Below are positions 1-7,275 of a stretch of DNA of 15,014 bases, in pieces (positions within the stretch are counted from its first letter, which is position 1; each line of letters starts with the position of its first letter). The position numbers and the translations under genes were made by a program. The DNA comes from Solirubrobacterales bacterium (lineage in GTDB: Bacteria; Actinomycetota; Thermoleophilia; Solirubrobacterales; Solirubrobacteraceae): assembly GCA_015655225.1 (NCBI GenBank), contig JAATFK010000356.1, positions 1-15,014 on the forward strand. The letters run 5' to 3'. Below the pieces are notes generated by a model, which saw only the letters and a program-made list of their open reading frames with translations, searched no databases and had not been told where the DNA came from.

Positions 1-36
1 ACGATCGTCCCAGCGGCCGAAGCCGGTGCCGGGTGA
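1..36 (+). CDS. 3' end of an upstream gene (partial)
   Basis: The frame beginning at base 1 is open and ends in TGA at 34-36, reading TIVPAAEAGAG-stop. The stop overlaps the GTG start of the next gene in a GTGA arrangement, the same junction used twice more in this cluster, which is the main reason to think a real gene ends here. Only 11 residues are visible, so no function can be given. Confidence 0.45.
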   Translation, partial: TIVPAAEAGAG

Positions 37-1433
37 GCGCGTGGGCGCTCGTCGGGGCCCCGGTGTGGACGGGACCGGATGAAGGCGTTCGCGGTGACGC
101 GATCGGCTTCGGGAGCGACGGGACGGTCGTCTGCGTGGGGTCCACGGAGGAGGTGCTCGCGGCGCTCCCGTCCGGGGCCGCCGCGGTGCCCGCTCGCGGC
201 GGCGCGGTCGTCCCGGGTTTCGTCGACGCCCACGTCCACCTCCGGGCGTCCGCGTGGGCGCGGCTTGCCGTCGACTGCAGCGCGGTGGCCAGCGCGCGCG
301 AGCTGCTCGCGCTCGTCCGCGCCCACGCCGACCGCCATCCGGTCGGGGCCGAGCCGTTGGCGCTCGTCGGGCTCGAGCCGGTCGCGCTCCGCGGTGGTCT
401 GCCGACGCGCGCGCAACTGGACCGTGCGGCGCCCGGGATCGACGTCCGTATCCGCCTGCGGTCGCTCCACGGCTGGCTGTTGAGCACGGCGGCGCTGCGT
501 CGCGCCGGTGTGGCAGCCGGCACGCCGGACCTGGTCGTCGACCATGCCGGTGGTCTGGCGCGCGCGCTCGGGCCTCCCTGCTCGAGAGAGCGCTTCGAGG
601 AGGCGCTCGGCGCGTGGTCGCGCGACGCGCTGCGCGACGGCGTCGTCGCGGTGCTCGACGCGAGCGTCACGAACGGCGAGCGGGAGGTGGACGCGATCCG
701 CCGGTGGCACGAGCGTGGGCTAGTTCACCAGGCGGTGGGAGCGTTGCGCGGCGACGCTGGCGCCGGCGCCGATGGCCTGAAGGTGATGCCGCGTCCCGGT
801 CGAGAGCTGTCGCGCCAGCTCGCCCGGTCGATCGCGCAGGGCTGGGCGATCGGCGCGACGGTCGCCGTTCACTGCACCGACACCGAGACCCTCGCCGCGC
901 TCGTCGAGGTCGTCGAAGCGATCCCATCCCGCCGTCGCGGGCGACTGCGCATCGAGCACGCCTCTGTCTGTCCCGCCGAGTGGGTCCCGCGGGTCGCCGC
1001 GCTCGGTGCGACGGTCGTCACCCATCCCGGGTTCGTGACCGCTCACGGCGATCGCTACCTGACGACCGTCGACGACGTGCCCCGCGACTGGCTCTACCGG
1101 CTCGCCTCCTGGGACGCCCATGGCGTCGAGCTCGCGTTCGGCTCCGACGCGCCCGCCGGGCCAGCCGCTCCCGCGACCGCGTGGGCCGGCGCCCGTAGCC
1201 GGCGGACGGCGAGCGGCCGCGTCCTCGGGCCGGCGGAAGCGCTCTCGGGCGAGGCGACGCTGATCGGGCTGACGTCGGCCGCGGCTGACGCATCCGGCCT
1301 CACGGGATACGGGCGGCTGCGCGCCGGAGGACCCGGCGCGGCCGTCGTCCTCGCCGAGGATCCGCTGCGCGCCCCGGCTACGAGCGAGCTGCGCGTCGTC
1401 GACGTGATCGCCGGCGGCCGGATCGTCCGGTGA
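33..1433 (+). CDS. amidohydrolase family 3 (YtcJ-like) metal-dependent hydrolase
   Basis: Predicted cytoplasmic metal-dependent hydrolase of 466 residues acting on C-N or C-O bonds of an unknown substrate. The layout is that of the amidohydrolase superfamily. A small N-terminal beta sandwich leads into DAHVHL (metal ligands H67 and H69), followed by SLHGWLLSTAAL (about 145-155, typical of the YtcJ/Amidohydro_3 branch), DGLKV with K250 as the likely carboxylated Lys, AVHCTD (H280), RIEHAS (H309) and FGSDAP with D372 as catalytic Asp. The C-terminus returns to the sandwich (VVDVIAGGRIVR). All expected ligands are present, so it should be active. It is shorter than the usual ~540 residues of YtcJ-type proteins. 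The GTG start overlaps the previous stop and the gene ends in a GTGA overlap with the CoA transferase, implying translational coupling. A role in opening an amide or cyclic substrate before CoA activation is inference. Confidence 0.85.
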   Translation: MSAWALVGAPVWTGPDEGVRGDAIGFGSDGTVVCVGSTEEVLAALPSGAAAVPARGGAVVPGFVDAHVHLRASAWARLAVDCSAVASARELLALVRAHADRHPVGAEPLALVGLEPVALRGGLPTRAQLDRAAPGIDVRIRLRSLHGWLLSTAALRRAGVAAGTPDLVVDHAGGLARALGPPCSRERFEEALGAWSRDALRDGVVAVLDASVTNGEREVDAIRRWHERGLVHQAVGALRGDAGAGADGLKVMPRPGRELSRQLARSIAQGWAIGATVAVHCTDTETLAALVEVVEAIPSRRRGRLRIEHASVCPAEWVPRVAALGATVVTHPGFVTAHGDRYLTTVDDVPRDWLYRLASWDAHGVELAFGSDAPAGPAAPATAWAGARSRRTASGRVLGPAEALSGEATLIGLTSAAADASGLTGYGRLRAGGPGAAVVLAEDPLRAPATSELRVVDVIAGGRIVR

Positions 1434-2575
1434 TCGACCTGCTCGGCGGGTGGCCGGTCCTGGCGCAGGGAGCCGCCGGCGGCCCCGCGTGGCGCGCGGG
1501 CGACCTGCTCGCACGGCTTGGCGCGGACGTCGCGCTCCGGCCTGGTCCAGAACGGCTGGAGGCCGGGGAGGACCGACTGACGATCGACGGATGGTCGAGC
1601 AACGTCGAGCCGATCGTGAGCCAACAGCTCGCCTACCTCGCGGCGGCGGAGCTGCTGCGCGGCGGTGCCGGTCGCCTCGACGTCCTCGACGCGCGCCGCA
1701 CGCTGCAGGAGGGCGCGCTGCTCGGAGCGGGGGCGAGCCTCGAGCGATGTGCGGACGGTTGGCTGGTGGTCCGCTGGAGGCGCCCAGAAGAGCGGGACCT
1801 GCTCGAGGCCGTGCTCGGCAGGCCGCTGCGCCGGGCGGATGCCGCGGCGGCGTGGAGCGCCGCCGCGGACTGTCGCCTGCTCGTCGCCCCCGTGCGGGAG
1901 CGCCCGCGGAAGGAGGCCCGCGGCGCGGTCGGATCGCACCGTCGCCTGAAACCGCGCCTCGCCCTCGTCCCGAGCGACCGTCGGCCGCTCGGCGTGGTCG
2001 ACTGGACCAGTCTATGGGCAGGGCCGTGGGCGACGGGACGCCTTGCCGATGACGGCGCCCGCACCGTCCGGATCGAGGCTCCGTCGCGGCGCGACGGGCT
2101 CCTCGGCTCGGTCGCCGGCAGACGGCTCTGGGAGCGCTGGAACGGAGAGAAGGACCTCTTGCTCGCCGATGCGCGCAGCGCCGCCGGCCGCGAGGCGATC
2201 GCGCGCGCGATCGCCTCCTCCGACGTTCTCGTCTCCGCTCACACCCCACGCGTGCTGCCTCAGTTGGGATTCGACGCCGCGCGCCTCGCGCGGTTCGCCC
2301 CGCGGCTCCTGCACGTGGCGCTCGTCGCCTACGAGCCGCCCTACGAGTACGCCCCCGGACTCGGCGAGCACGGCGCCGCGGTGAGCGGCCTGCTGTGGGG
2401 CGGGACCGACCAGTCGGCAGTGGCGCTCGCGCCACTCGCCGATCCGCTCCTCGGAGCGCTCGTGCTGACCGTGGTGCGGGCGTGGGTCGTCGGCGGTCGT
2501 CCGCCGGGCATCACGGTCCGGCTGTCGCTGGAAGCGGCGGCCGCGCTCGTGGACGCCGGCTCGCATCGACGGTAG
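1430..2575 (+). CDS. compact two-module family III (CaiB/BaiF) CoA transferase
   Basis: A 381-residue protein of the type III CoA-transferase family, whose members move CoA between carboxylates through an aspartyl-CoA anhydride. It reads as two shortened copies of the fold. Residues 7-36 resemble the family N-terminus (a GP motif, then DLLARLGADVAL). Residues 66-131 then jump to the later part of the fold (LAAAELLRGG, then CADGWLVV and DLLEAVLGRP). A second start of the fold follows at 187-217 (LGVVDWTSLWAGPWATGRLA and onward), continuing through AHTPRVLPQLGFD (270-282) and EHGAAVSGLLWGG to LADPLLGALV, where D338 occupies the catalytic-Asp position (four before Gly, as D169 in formyl-CoA transferase). 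It stops at ITVRLSLEAA, where a normal member would continue for about 200 residues. The GTG start at 1430 overlaps the amidohydrolase stop. It may need a partner subunit to be active; that is inference. Confidence 0.75.
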   Translation: MIDLLGGWPVLAQGAAGGPAWRAGDLLARLGADVALRPGPERLEAGEDRLTIDGWSSNVEPIVSQQLAYLAAAELLRGGAGRLDVLDARRTLQEGALLGAGASLERCADGWLVVRWRRPEERDLLEAVLGRPLRRADAAAAWSAAADCRLLVAPVRERPRKEARGAVGSHRRLKPRLALVPSDRRPLGVVDWTSLWAGPWATGRLADDGARTVRIEAPSRRDGLLGSVAGRRLWERWNGEKDLLLADARSAAGREAIARAIASSDVLVSAHTPRVLPQLGFDAARLARFAPRLLHVALVAYEPPYEYAPGLGEHGAAVSGLLWGGTDQSAVALAPLADPLLGALVLTVVRAWVVGGRPPGITVRLSLEAAAALVDAGSHRR

Positions 2576-2590
2576 GCGAGCCCCGCCGTC

Positions 2591-2620
2591 TTGACCTTCG
2601 CCGCACGTCATCTGTACAGT
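2591..2620 (+). promoter_or_regulatory. candidate sigma70-type promoter
   Basis: TTGACC at 2591-2596 and TACAGT at 2615-2620 are separated by 18 bases, a good match to the actinobacterial TTGACN / TANNNT pattern. It lies just after the stop of the compact CoA transferase, in the only long gap of the cluster, and would start transcription near 2627, reading into the downstream operon. Confidence 0.5.
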
Positions 2621-2631
2621 ATATATTATGT
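2616..2631. promoter_or_regulatory. AT-rich inverted repeat, candidate operator
   Basis: ACAGTATATATTATGT is an imperfect palindrome (ACA-N2-ATATAT-N2-TGT, 12 of 16 positions symmetric) that overlaps the -10 element of the candidate promoter. A repressor bound here would block transcription. A/T runs like this are exceptional in this GC-rich window. No regulator gene that could bind it is intact in the window. Confidence 0.4.
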
Positions 2632-2643
2632 GGAGGGTACAAC

Positions 2644-2685
2644 GTGGCTCTGAGGGGCCGCGAGGAAGAGGGGAAGCATGCGTGA
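2644..2685 (+). CDS. possible 13-residue leader peptide
   Basis: A strong Shine-Dalgarno GGAGGG at 2632-2637 sits six bases before a GTG that opens a short frame reading MALRGREEEGKHA-stop, ending at 2685. It lies between the promoter candidate and the next CoA transferase. It could be a leader peptide, or a ribosome binding site left from a former gene start. A second frame, ATG 2628 to TAA 2720 (30 codons), overlaps it but has no ribosome binding site. The best support is the strength and spacing of the GGAGGG. Confidence 0.3.
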   Translation: MALRGREEEGKHA

Positions 2686-2686
2686 A

Positions 2687-2702
2687 CGGCCTGGTCCAGA
2701 AC
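2687..2702 (+). repeat. 16-base exact copy of a stretch inside the upstream CoA transferase
   Basis: CGGCCTGGTCCAGAAC occurs here in the leader region and again at 1538-1553 inside the compact CoA transferase gene, in the same orientation. It may be chance or the trace of a local duplication; the flanking bases do not match. Confidence 0.35.
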
Positions 2703-2723
2703 CGTCTATGTACTCAATAATTA

Positions 2724-2737
2724 TATATTCAATATTA
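2724..2737 (+). promoter_or_regulatory. candidate promoter giving a leaderless transcript
   Basis: TATATT at 2724-2729 ends seven bases before the ATG at 2737, the usual distance from a -10 box to a transcription start. That gene has no Shine-Dalgarno sequence; the bases before it are an A/T run. Transcription starting at the A of ATG would give a leaderless mRNA, which is common in actinobacteria. No good -35 hexamer is visible 17-18 bases upstream. Confidence 0.4.
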
Positions 2738-3783
2738 TGCTCTTGAATCACCTCACGGTCGTGGAGCTCGAGACCACGCTGGCAACGGGGTACGCCGGCC
2801 ACCTGTTGTCGGAGCTCGGCGCCTCGGTCACGGTCGTCGAATCCGGACACGACAGCGCGCTCTCACTCGCGCCGCCGTTCGTCGGCGACGCGAGTGCGAC
2901 GGCCGCGTATCTCAGCGAGGGCAAGGACCGACGCGTTGTCGGCGAGCCCGGCGCGGACGCGCTGGTCGCGGAAGCGAACGTCGTGCTGACCGCGGGGGCT
3001 GAGCCCCCCGACGCCTGGGGCGAGGTGATCGCGCGCGCGCCGCTGCCAAGAGCGGGACGCGTGATCGCCGCCTGCACGGCCTATGGATTGACTGGGCCCA
3101 AGCGGGAGTGGTCGGGATCCGAGCTGACGCTCTTCCAGGCCGGAGGGGAGGGCAAGCTGCAGCTCTCCGGTCTCGCGCTCTCGGAGGCGCCCGAGCGGCC
3201 GCCGCTCGGCGGTGCTCGCAACCAGGCGTCGTACACCGCTGGCATCACCGTCGCGCTCGCCGCGCTCGGAGCACTGCGCACCTCGCGTCGCACTGGCACG
3301 ACGGAGCTGGCCGACATCTCGATGCAGGACAGCCAGTTGTCACTCAGCTATCTCACGGTGTCTCGGTACGTCGAGGGCTTCCTCGAAGATCGCTGGAATC
3401 GGTCGTTGCGCTACGGCGGCGTGCTGCGCTGCCGCGACGGCTACATCGAGCTGATCCCGATCGAAGAGCACCAGTGGGGTGGCGTGCGCAGCATGCTCGG
3501 CGACCCCGAGTGGGCTCGCGACGAGCGCTTCGCGACAGGAATGGACCGGACGCAGCACGGTGAGGAGATCAACGAGCGCCTGCGTGCCTGGGCGGTGACC
3601 CAGCTCGTGGCGGACGTCGTGGCCGCTGCGAAGGAGCACAGCGTCCCGTGCGGTCCCTATGTCGAACCGCGGACGCTTCCTGCGTCCCCTCAGCTTCAGA
3701 GTCGCGGCTTCTTCCGGAGCTGGGACGGACCCGACGCGCTCGCTCCGCTGTTCCCCGGCACGGCATGGGGGATCGACGAGTGA
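2737..3783 (+). CDS. family III CoA transferase, Ser in place of catalytic Asp
   Basis: A 348-residue CaiB/BaiF-type protein. Family signs are the N-terminal Rossmann-like start (VVELETTLATGYAG, then LLSELGASVTVVES), TAYGLTGPKREWSGSE (about 114-129), the helix ARNQASYTAGITVALAALGAL (160-180, GA omitted from the start here), DISMQDSQL (193-201), CRDGYIELIP and a C-terminal PCGPYVEPRTL. The residue four before Gly169, where formyl-CoA transferase has its anhydride-forming Asp, is Ser165. It is about 50 residues shorter than typical members and lacks the usual C-terminal tail. The ATG at 2737 fits the family start and is the first start codon after the in-frame stop at 2683; it has no ribosome binding site, so a leaderless start is likely. 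With Ser at the active position it may be a non-catalytic partner subunit or use another mechanism; that is inference. Confidence 0.85.
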   Translation: MLLNHLTVVELETTLATGYAGHLLSELGASVTVVESGHDSALSLAPPFVGDASATAAYLSEGKDRRVVGEPGADALVAEANVVLTAGAEPPDAWGEVIARAPLPRAGRVIAACTAYGLTGPKREWSGSELTLFQAGGEGKLQLSGLALSEAPERPPLGGARNQASYTAGITVALAALGALRTSRRTGTTELADISMQDSQLSLSYLTVSRYVEGFLEDRWNRSLRYGGVLRCRDGYIELIPIEEHQWGGVRSMLGDPEWARDERFATGMDRTQHGEEINERLRAWAVTQLVADVVAAAKEHSVPCGPYVEPRTLPASPQLQSRGFFRSWDGPDALAPLFPGTAWGIDE

Positions 3784-3810
3784 CGTCCTCGATTGAATGG
3801 AGACCGCGCG

Positions 3811-4959
3811 ATGTCTGATGATCTGCCGCTGTCCGGCCTCTCGCTGGTCGAGCTCAACGAGCGGGGTGCGGCGTCCTACTGCGGCAAGTTGCTGCATCGC
3901 CTCGGAGCCGACGTCGTCAAGGTCGAGTCGCCGGAGGGCGATCCGCTCCGTCGGCGCTTCTCCCGTCGACACGAGGCCGACGGCGTCACGACGACCGCGG
4001 CGTTCGACTACTTCAACGACGGCAAGCCGACCGAGGTGGTCGCGGACCCGGAACGGCTTCGTGCGCTGATCGAGGAGGCCGACGCGTTCGTGCTCGACCT
4101 GCATCCGAGCCGCTACGCCGCCTGGGGCCTCGATCCGGAGACGCTCGAGCAGCTGCCCTGCACGATCGTGGTGGCGGTCACCCCCTTCGGACTCGCCGGT
4201 CCGTACCGCGACTTCACCGGGACCGAGTTCACGAGCTCCGCGTTCGGTGGGATGAGCGTCGGGATCGGCGAGCCTGGGCGCCCGCCGCTTCAGATGCCGT
4301 TGATGCAGAGCGCGATCCAGGGCGGGGTGATGGCCGCGTCGGTCACGCTCGCGACGTTGCTCGACCCGCCGCCGGCGGAGCGGCCCGCGGTCGTCGTCGA
4401 CATCAGCGAGACCGACGTGTGGGCGACGCTCCACGCCGGGACCACGATGGTCAGCTTCCTCTTCTCCAACCGCATGCGACGCCGCGAAGGGCGCCGACTG
4501 CTCGGCCAGCCCTACCCGCATCAGCTGTTTCGCTGCAAGGACGGGTGGATCGCGGTGCAGGGCTCCGAGCGTCATCAGTACGACGCGTTCATCGAGATGG
4601 TCGGCTCGCCCGAATGGGCGACCGAGCGCCGCTTCGGATCGCGTCTGACGATGAACTTCAAGCACGCGGACGAGATCGACGCGCTCGTGGCTCCCTGGTT
4701 CATGGCCCGCACGCGCGAGGAGGTCTTCGCGGAGTGCCGCGAACGCAAGATCCCGGCGGCACCGGTCCGCTCGATCTCCGAGGTGGCCGCCGATCCGGTC
4801 ATGCGCGACGATCACCGGCTCGAGACCTACACCGGCGCCACCGGCGTCCCGCTCACCGTCCCGGCCCCTCCGTTTCGCTTCCGGCGCTCGCAGCTACGCG
4901 CGCCCGCGCCCGTGCCCGTGCCACCGATGGCTCGCGAGGGAGCGCGCGCGGATGGCTGA
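3811..4959 (+). CDS. family III CoA transferase, Ser in place of catalytic Asp
   Basis: A 382-residue CaiB/BaiF-type protein. It begins LSGLSLVELNERGAASYCGK and continues LLHRLGADVVKVESPEGDPL, a textbook family N-terminus. DYFNDGKP (66-73), VTPFGLAGPYRDFTGTE (123-139), SAFGGMSVGIG, DISETD and FRCKDGWIAVQG follow, ending with KIPAAPVRSISEVAADP and a Pro-rich tail. In the helix where Asp is expected the sequence is MQSAIQGGVMAA, placing Ser167 four before Gly171, the same replacement as in the gene before it. The start at 3811 is chosen because GGAG at 3799-3802 lies eight bases upstream and the protein then begins at the family start; a TTG at 3793 would only add six residues. It follows its neighbour by 27 bases and overlaps the next gene by eight. 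A hetero-oligomer with a neighbouring CoA transferase is plausible, as in two-subunit relatives such as BbsE/BbsF. Confidence 0.88.
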   Translation: MSDDLPLSGLSLVELNERGAASYCGKLLHRLGADVVKVESPEGDPLRRRFSRRHEADGVTTTAAFDYFNDGKPTEVVADPERLRALIEEADAFVLDLHPSRYAAWGLDPETLEQLPCTIVVAVTPFGLAGPYRDFTGTEFTSSAFGGMSVGIGEPGRPPLQMPLMQSAIQGGVMAASVTLATLLDPPPAERPAVVVDISETDVWATLHAGTTMVSFLFSNRMRRREGRRLLGQPYPHQLFRCKDGWIAVQGSERHQYDAFIEMVGSPEWATERRFGSRLTMNFKHADEIDALVAPWFMARTREEVFAECRERKIPAAPVRSISEVAADPVMRDDHRLETYTGATGVPLTVPAPPFRFRRSQLRAPAPVPVPPMAREGARADG

Positions 4960-6118
4960 GCGAGCGATCACCGAGGAGGGCATCGCCGAGCTCGAGTCGC
5001 GGCTCGGCTCCTACTACCGCAGCGGGCCGTATCGCCTCGACGTCAGTGCCGACGACATCCGCAACAACGCGAGAATGAACGGCGATTGGAACCCGTTGTT
5101 CGTCGACGCCGCCTACGGCGCCGGCACGCGTTACGGCGCCCACGTCGCGCCGCCGACGTATGTCGACCTGATCAAGCACTACACGGCAACGGCGATCGGC
5201 GGCCTCCCCGGCGTCCATGCCTTTCACACCGGCAACGACGTGGAGTTCTTCCGCCCCGTGCGCGCGGGCGACGTGATCGGGCCGACGTTCCGTCCGTGGC
5301 GGGTCGAGCGCAAGAGCGGACGCTTCGCGGGGGAGATGGTGGCGATGGACATGGAGATCCTCTATCGCAACCAGTTCGACGAGCTCGTCGCGATCGCCCA
5401 CGGGAACGTCTTCCGCGTCGTGCGCGAGGACGCCCGCAGACGCGCGAAGTACGCCGACGTCACGCCGGCCCCGTACACCGCCGCGGAGCTGGAGCGCATC
5501 TGGGACACGTATGACCACGAGGAGGTTCGCGGCCCCGAGCCGCGCTACTGGGAGGACGTCGCCGTCGGCGACGTCGTCGGACCGATCGTGCGCGGGCCGC
5601 TGCGTGTGGTCGAGGTCAGCTTCCGCAACTGGTACGGCGGCGGACAGCTCACCGGCGCGGGCGGGATGACGTTCGGCGGGCATTACCACCAGTTCCGCGA
5701 GTACCTCGACCGGCCCGGCTATGCCGAGACCGACGAGGCGACCGGCGTCGACGATCACCCCCACCGCGGGCATTGGGAGGACTCCTTCGCCCGCAAGATC
5801 GGCGTCCCGGGCGTGTACGACATCGCCGTGCAGCGAACGGCGTGGCACGCGACGCTGATGACGAACTGGGCCGGTGACGACGGCTGGCTGAGACGTGTCT
5901 GGTGCGAGTTCCGTCGCTTCAACGTCGAGGGCGACACCACCTGGATCACCGGGAAGGTCGTCCGCAAGTGGATCGAGGGACGCGAGCACATGGTCGAGAT
6001 CGAACTGGCCGCACACAATCAGCGCGGCGAGGACAGCACGCCCGGCGGCGCCTTCGTCGTCCTGCCGTCGCGCAACCCGGGCGCCTACGTGCCGGGCGAC
6101 CCCGAGGCGAGACGATGA
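4952..6118 (+). CDS. FAS1-like double-hotdog dehydratase/hydratase (MaoC family)
   Basis: A 388-residue acyl-CoA (de)hydratase-like protein with two hotdog domains. The N-terminal one (about 25-165) carries MNGDWNPLFVD, the FAS1-like dehydratase form of the MaoC hydratase motif; D45 is present but Phe50 sits where R-specific enoyl-CoA hydratases have His. It also has FRPVRAGDVIGP, the hotdog beta strand. A linker EEVRGPEPRYWEDVAVGD (190-207) leads to the C-terminal domain, with the conserved block IAVQRTAWHATLMTNWAGD (291-309) and VEGDTTWITGKV. The same blocks occur at the same residue numbers in the next gene, so the two are paralogues. ATG at 4952 lies inside the end of the CoA transferase gene, with GAGGGAG eleven bases upstream; the stop overlaps the next ATG in ATGA. 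It may form a heterodimer with the next product, as seen in mycobacterial Had and ChsH proteins; substrate unknown. Confidence 0.82.
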   Translation: MAERAITEEGIAELESRLGSYYRSGPYRLDVSADDIRNNARMNGDWNPLFVDAAYGAGTRYGAHVAPPTYVDLIKHYTATAIGGLPGVHAFHTGNDVEFFRPVRAGDVIGPTFRPWRVERKSGRFAGEMVAMDMEILYRNQFDELVAIAHGNVFRVVREDARRRAKYADVTPAPYTAAELERIWDTYDHEEVRGPEPRYWEDVAVGDVVGPIVRGPLRVVEVSFRNWYGGGQLTGAGGMTFGGHYHQFREYLDRPGYAETDEATGVDDHPHRGHWEDSFARKIGVPGVYDIAVQRTAWHATLMTNWAGDDGWLRRVWCEFRRFNVEGDTTWITGKVVRKWIEGREHMVEIELAAHNQRGEDSTPGGAFVVLPSRNPGAYVPGDPEARR

Positions 6119-7275
6119 GCGCGACGTTCGCGCCGCCGCAGACGCGCGACTACCCCGGCCTCACCGAGGCATCGATCGCACACGCCCGGGAGCTGATCGG
6201 CGTCCCGCTGCGGCGACGCCCGCACTACACCGTCGCCACGCGCGACGTCCTCCTGCGGTGGGCGAAGGCGCTCGGCAGTCGCAACCCGCTCTACGCCGAC
6301 CTGAGCCACGGCACGCTGCACACGCCATGGGCGGCGCTGGTCGCGCACCCGACGTCGATCTTCGGCTTCGACGACACCTTCGTGGCCCCCCGACTCGCCG
6401 GCATCCACGCGCTCTACGCGGGCGTCAGCATCGAATGGCAGCGCCAGGTGCGCGCCGGCGACACGCTCCATGCCGATGCGGTGCTGACCGGCGTCGAGGA
6501 GCGTGACGGGCGCTTCTGCGGGCCGATGGTCTTGCAGACCGGCGAGGTCCGCTACGTCGACGGACGCGGACAACCGGTGGCGGTCGCGCGACCGCGGATC
6601 CTGCGCACGCCACGCGACCCGGCGCGGCGCCTTGGCAAGTACGACGGGCTGACGCGGCACCACTACGAGCCCGAGGAGATGGCACGGATCCTCAAGGCAT
6701 ACGAGGACGAGGAGGTGCGGGGCGACGTCCCGCGCTACCTCGAAGACGTGCACGAGGGTGACCGCCTGTCACCGATCGTGAAAGGTCCGCTGACGACCGA
6801 GGACATGAACTTCTTCGTGTCCGAGGTGTCCGAGACGCGAGCCTTCCGCGAGTTCATCGCGCACGCGAGGCGCCACCCCGCGGACGTCTACTGGCACGAG
6901 GACAAGGGCATGCCGGACTCGTGGGACGCGTCACTGCTTCTCGACAAGGTCGCGCGGGAGTTCGGCTTCCCGTGCGCGCACGACACAGGGCTTCAGCGGG
7001 TGTCATGGATGGAGATGCTGGTGACGAACTGGATGGGAGACCTGGCGATGTTGAGGAAGCTCGACGTACGGCTGCACGCGCCGTTCCTGCATGCGGACAC
7101 CGCGTGGCTGACCGGCACGGTGACGGGAACGGGCGTCACCGACCGGCGCGCCCACGCGACGCTCGCCCTCGACTGCGCGAACCAGCGGGGGGAGACGGTG
7201 GCAAGCGGAACCGCAGTCGTCGAGCTGCCCGCCCGTTCGTTCGAGCCGCTGCAGCCGGGCCTGGTGGTCGCGTGA
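6115..7275 (+). CDS. FAS1-like double-hotdog dehydratase/hydratase (MaoC family), paralogue
   Basis: A 386-residue paralogue of the preceding protein. The N-terminal hotdog (about 35-165) contains LGSRNPLYAD, where Ser55 and Tyr60 replace the Asp and His of the canonical hydratase motif, and QRQVRAGDTLHADAVLTG. The linker EEVRGDVPRYLEDVHEGD and SPIVKGPLTTEDM (199-231) lead into the C-terminal domain with TGLQRVSWMEMLVTNWMGD (291-309), matching the upstream paralogue position for position. The ATG at 6115 overlaps the previous stop (ATGA) with GAGG seven bases before it; the open frame extends further upstream but only inside the neighbour. The stop overlaps the following GTG. Because both paralogues lack a full Asp/His dyad in the N-domain, activity may rest on residues of a shared interface, or one of them may be structural. 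Enoyl-CoA hydration is expected from family and context but not proven. Confidence 0.8.
   Translation: MSATFAPPQTRDYPGLTEASIAHARELIGVPLRRRPHYTVATRDVLLRWAKALGSRNPLYADLSHGTLHTPWAALVAHPTSIFGFDDTFVAPRLAGIHALYAGVSIEWQRQVRAGDTLHADAVLTGVEERDGRFCGPMVLQTGEVRYVDGRGQPVAVARPRILRTPRDPARRLGKYDGLTRHHYEPEEMARILKAYEDEEVRGDVPRYLEDVHEGDRLSPIVKGPLTTEDMNFFVSEVSETRAFREFIAHARRHPADVYWHEDKGMPDSWDASLLLDKVAREFGFPCAHDTGLQRVSWMEMLVTNWMGDLAMLRKLDVRLHAPFLHADTAWLTGTVTGTGVTDRRAHATLALDCANQRGETVASGTAVVELPARSFEPLQPGLVVA

Noticed and set aside
720..2435. Long minus-strand open frame opposite the amidohydrolase and first CoA transferase
   Set aside because: Its translation is Arg/Ala/Gly-rich with no recognisable motif, and the + strand genes here have clear family motifs; such antisense frames are normal in GC-rich DNA.
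3340..4815. Minus-strand open frame of 491 codons opposite two CoA transferases
   Set aside because: Arg/His/Asp-rich translation with no domain, fully opposite well-supported genes.
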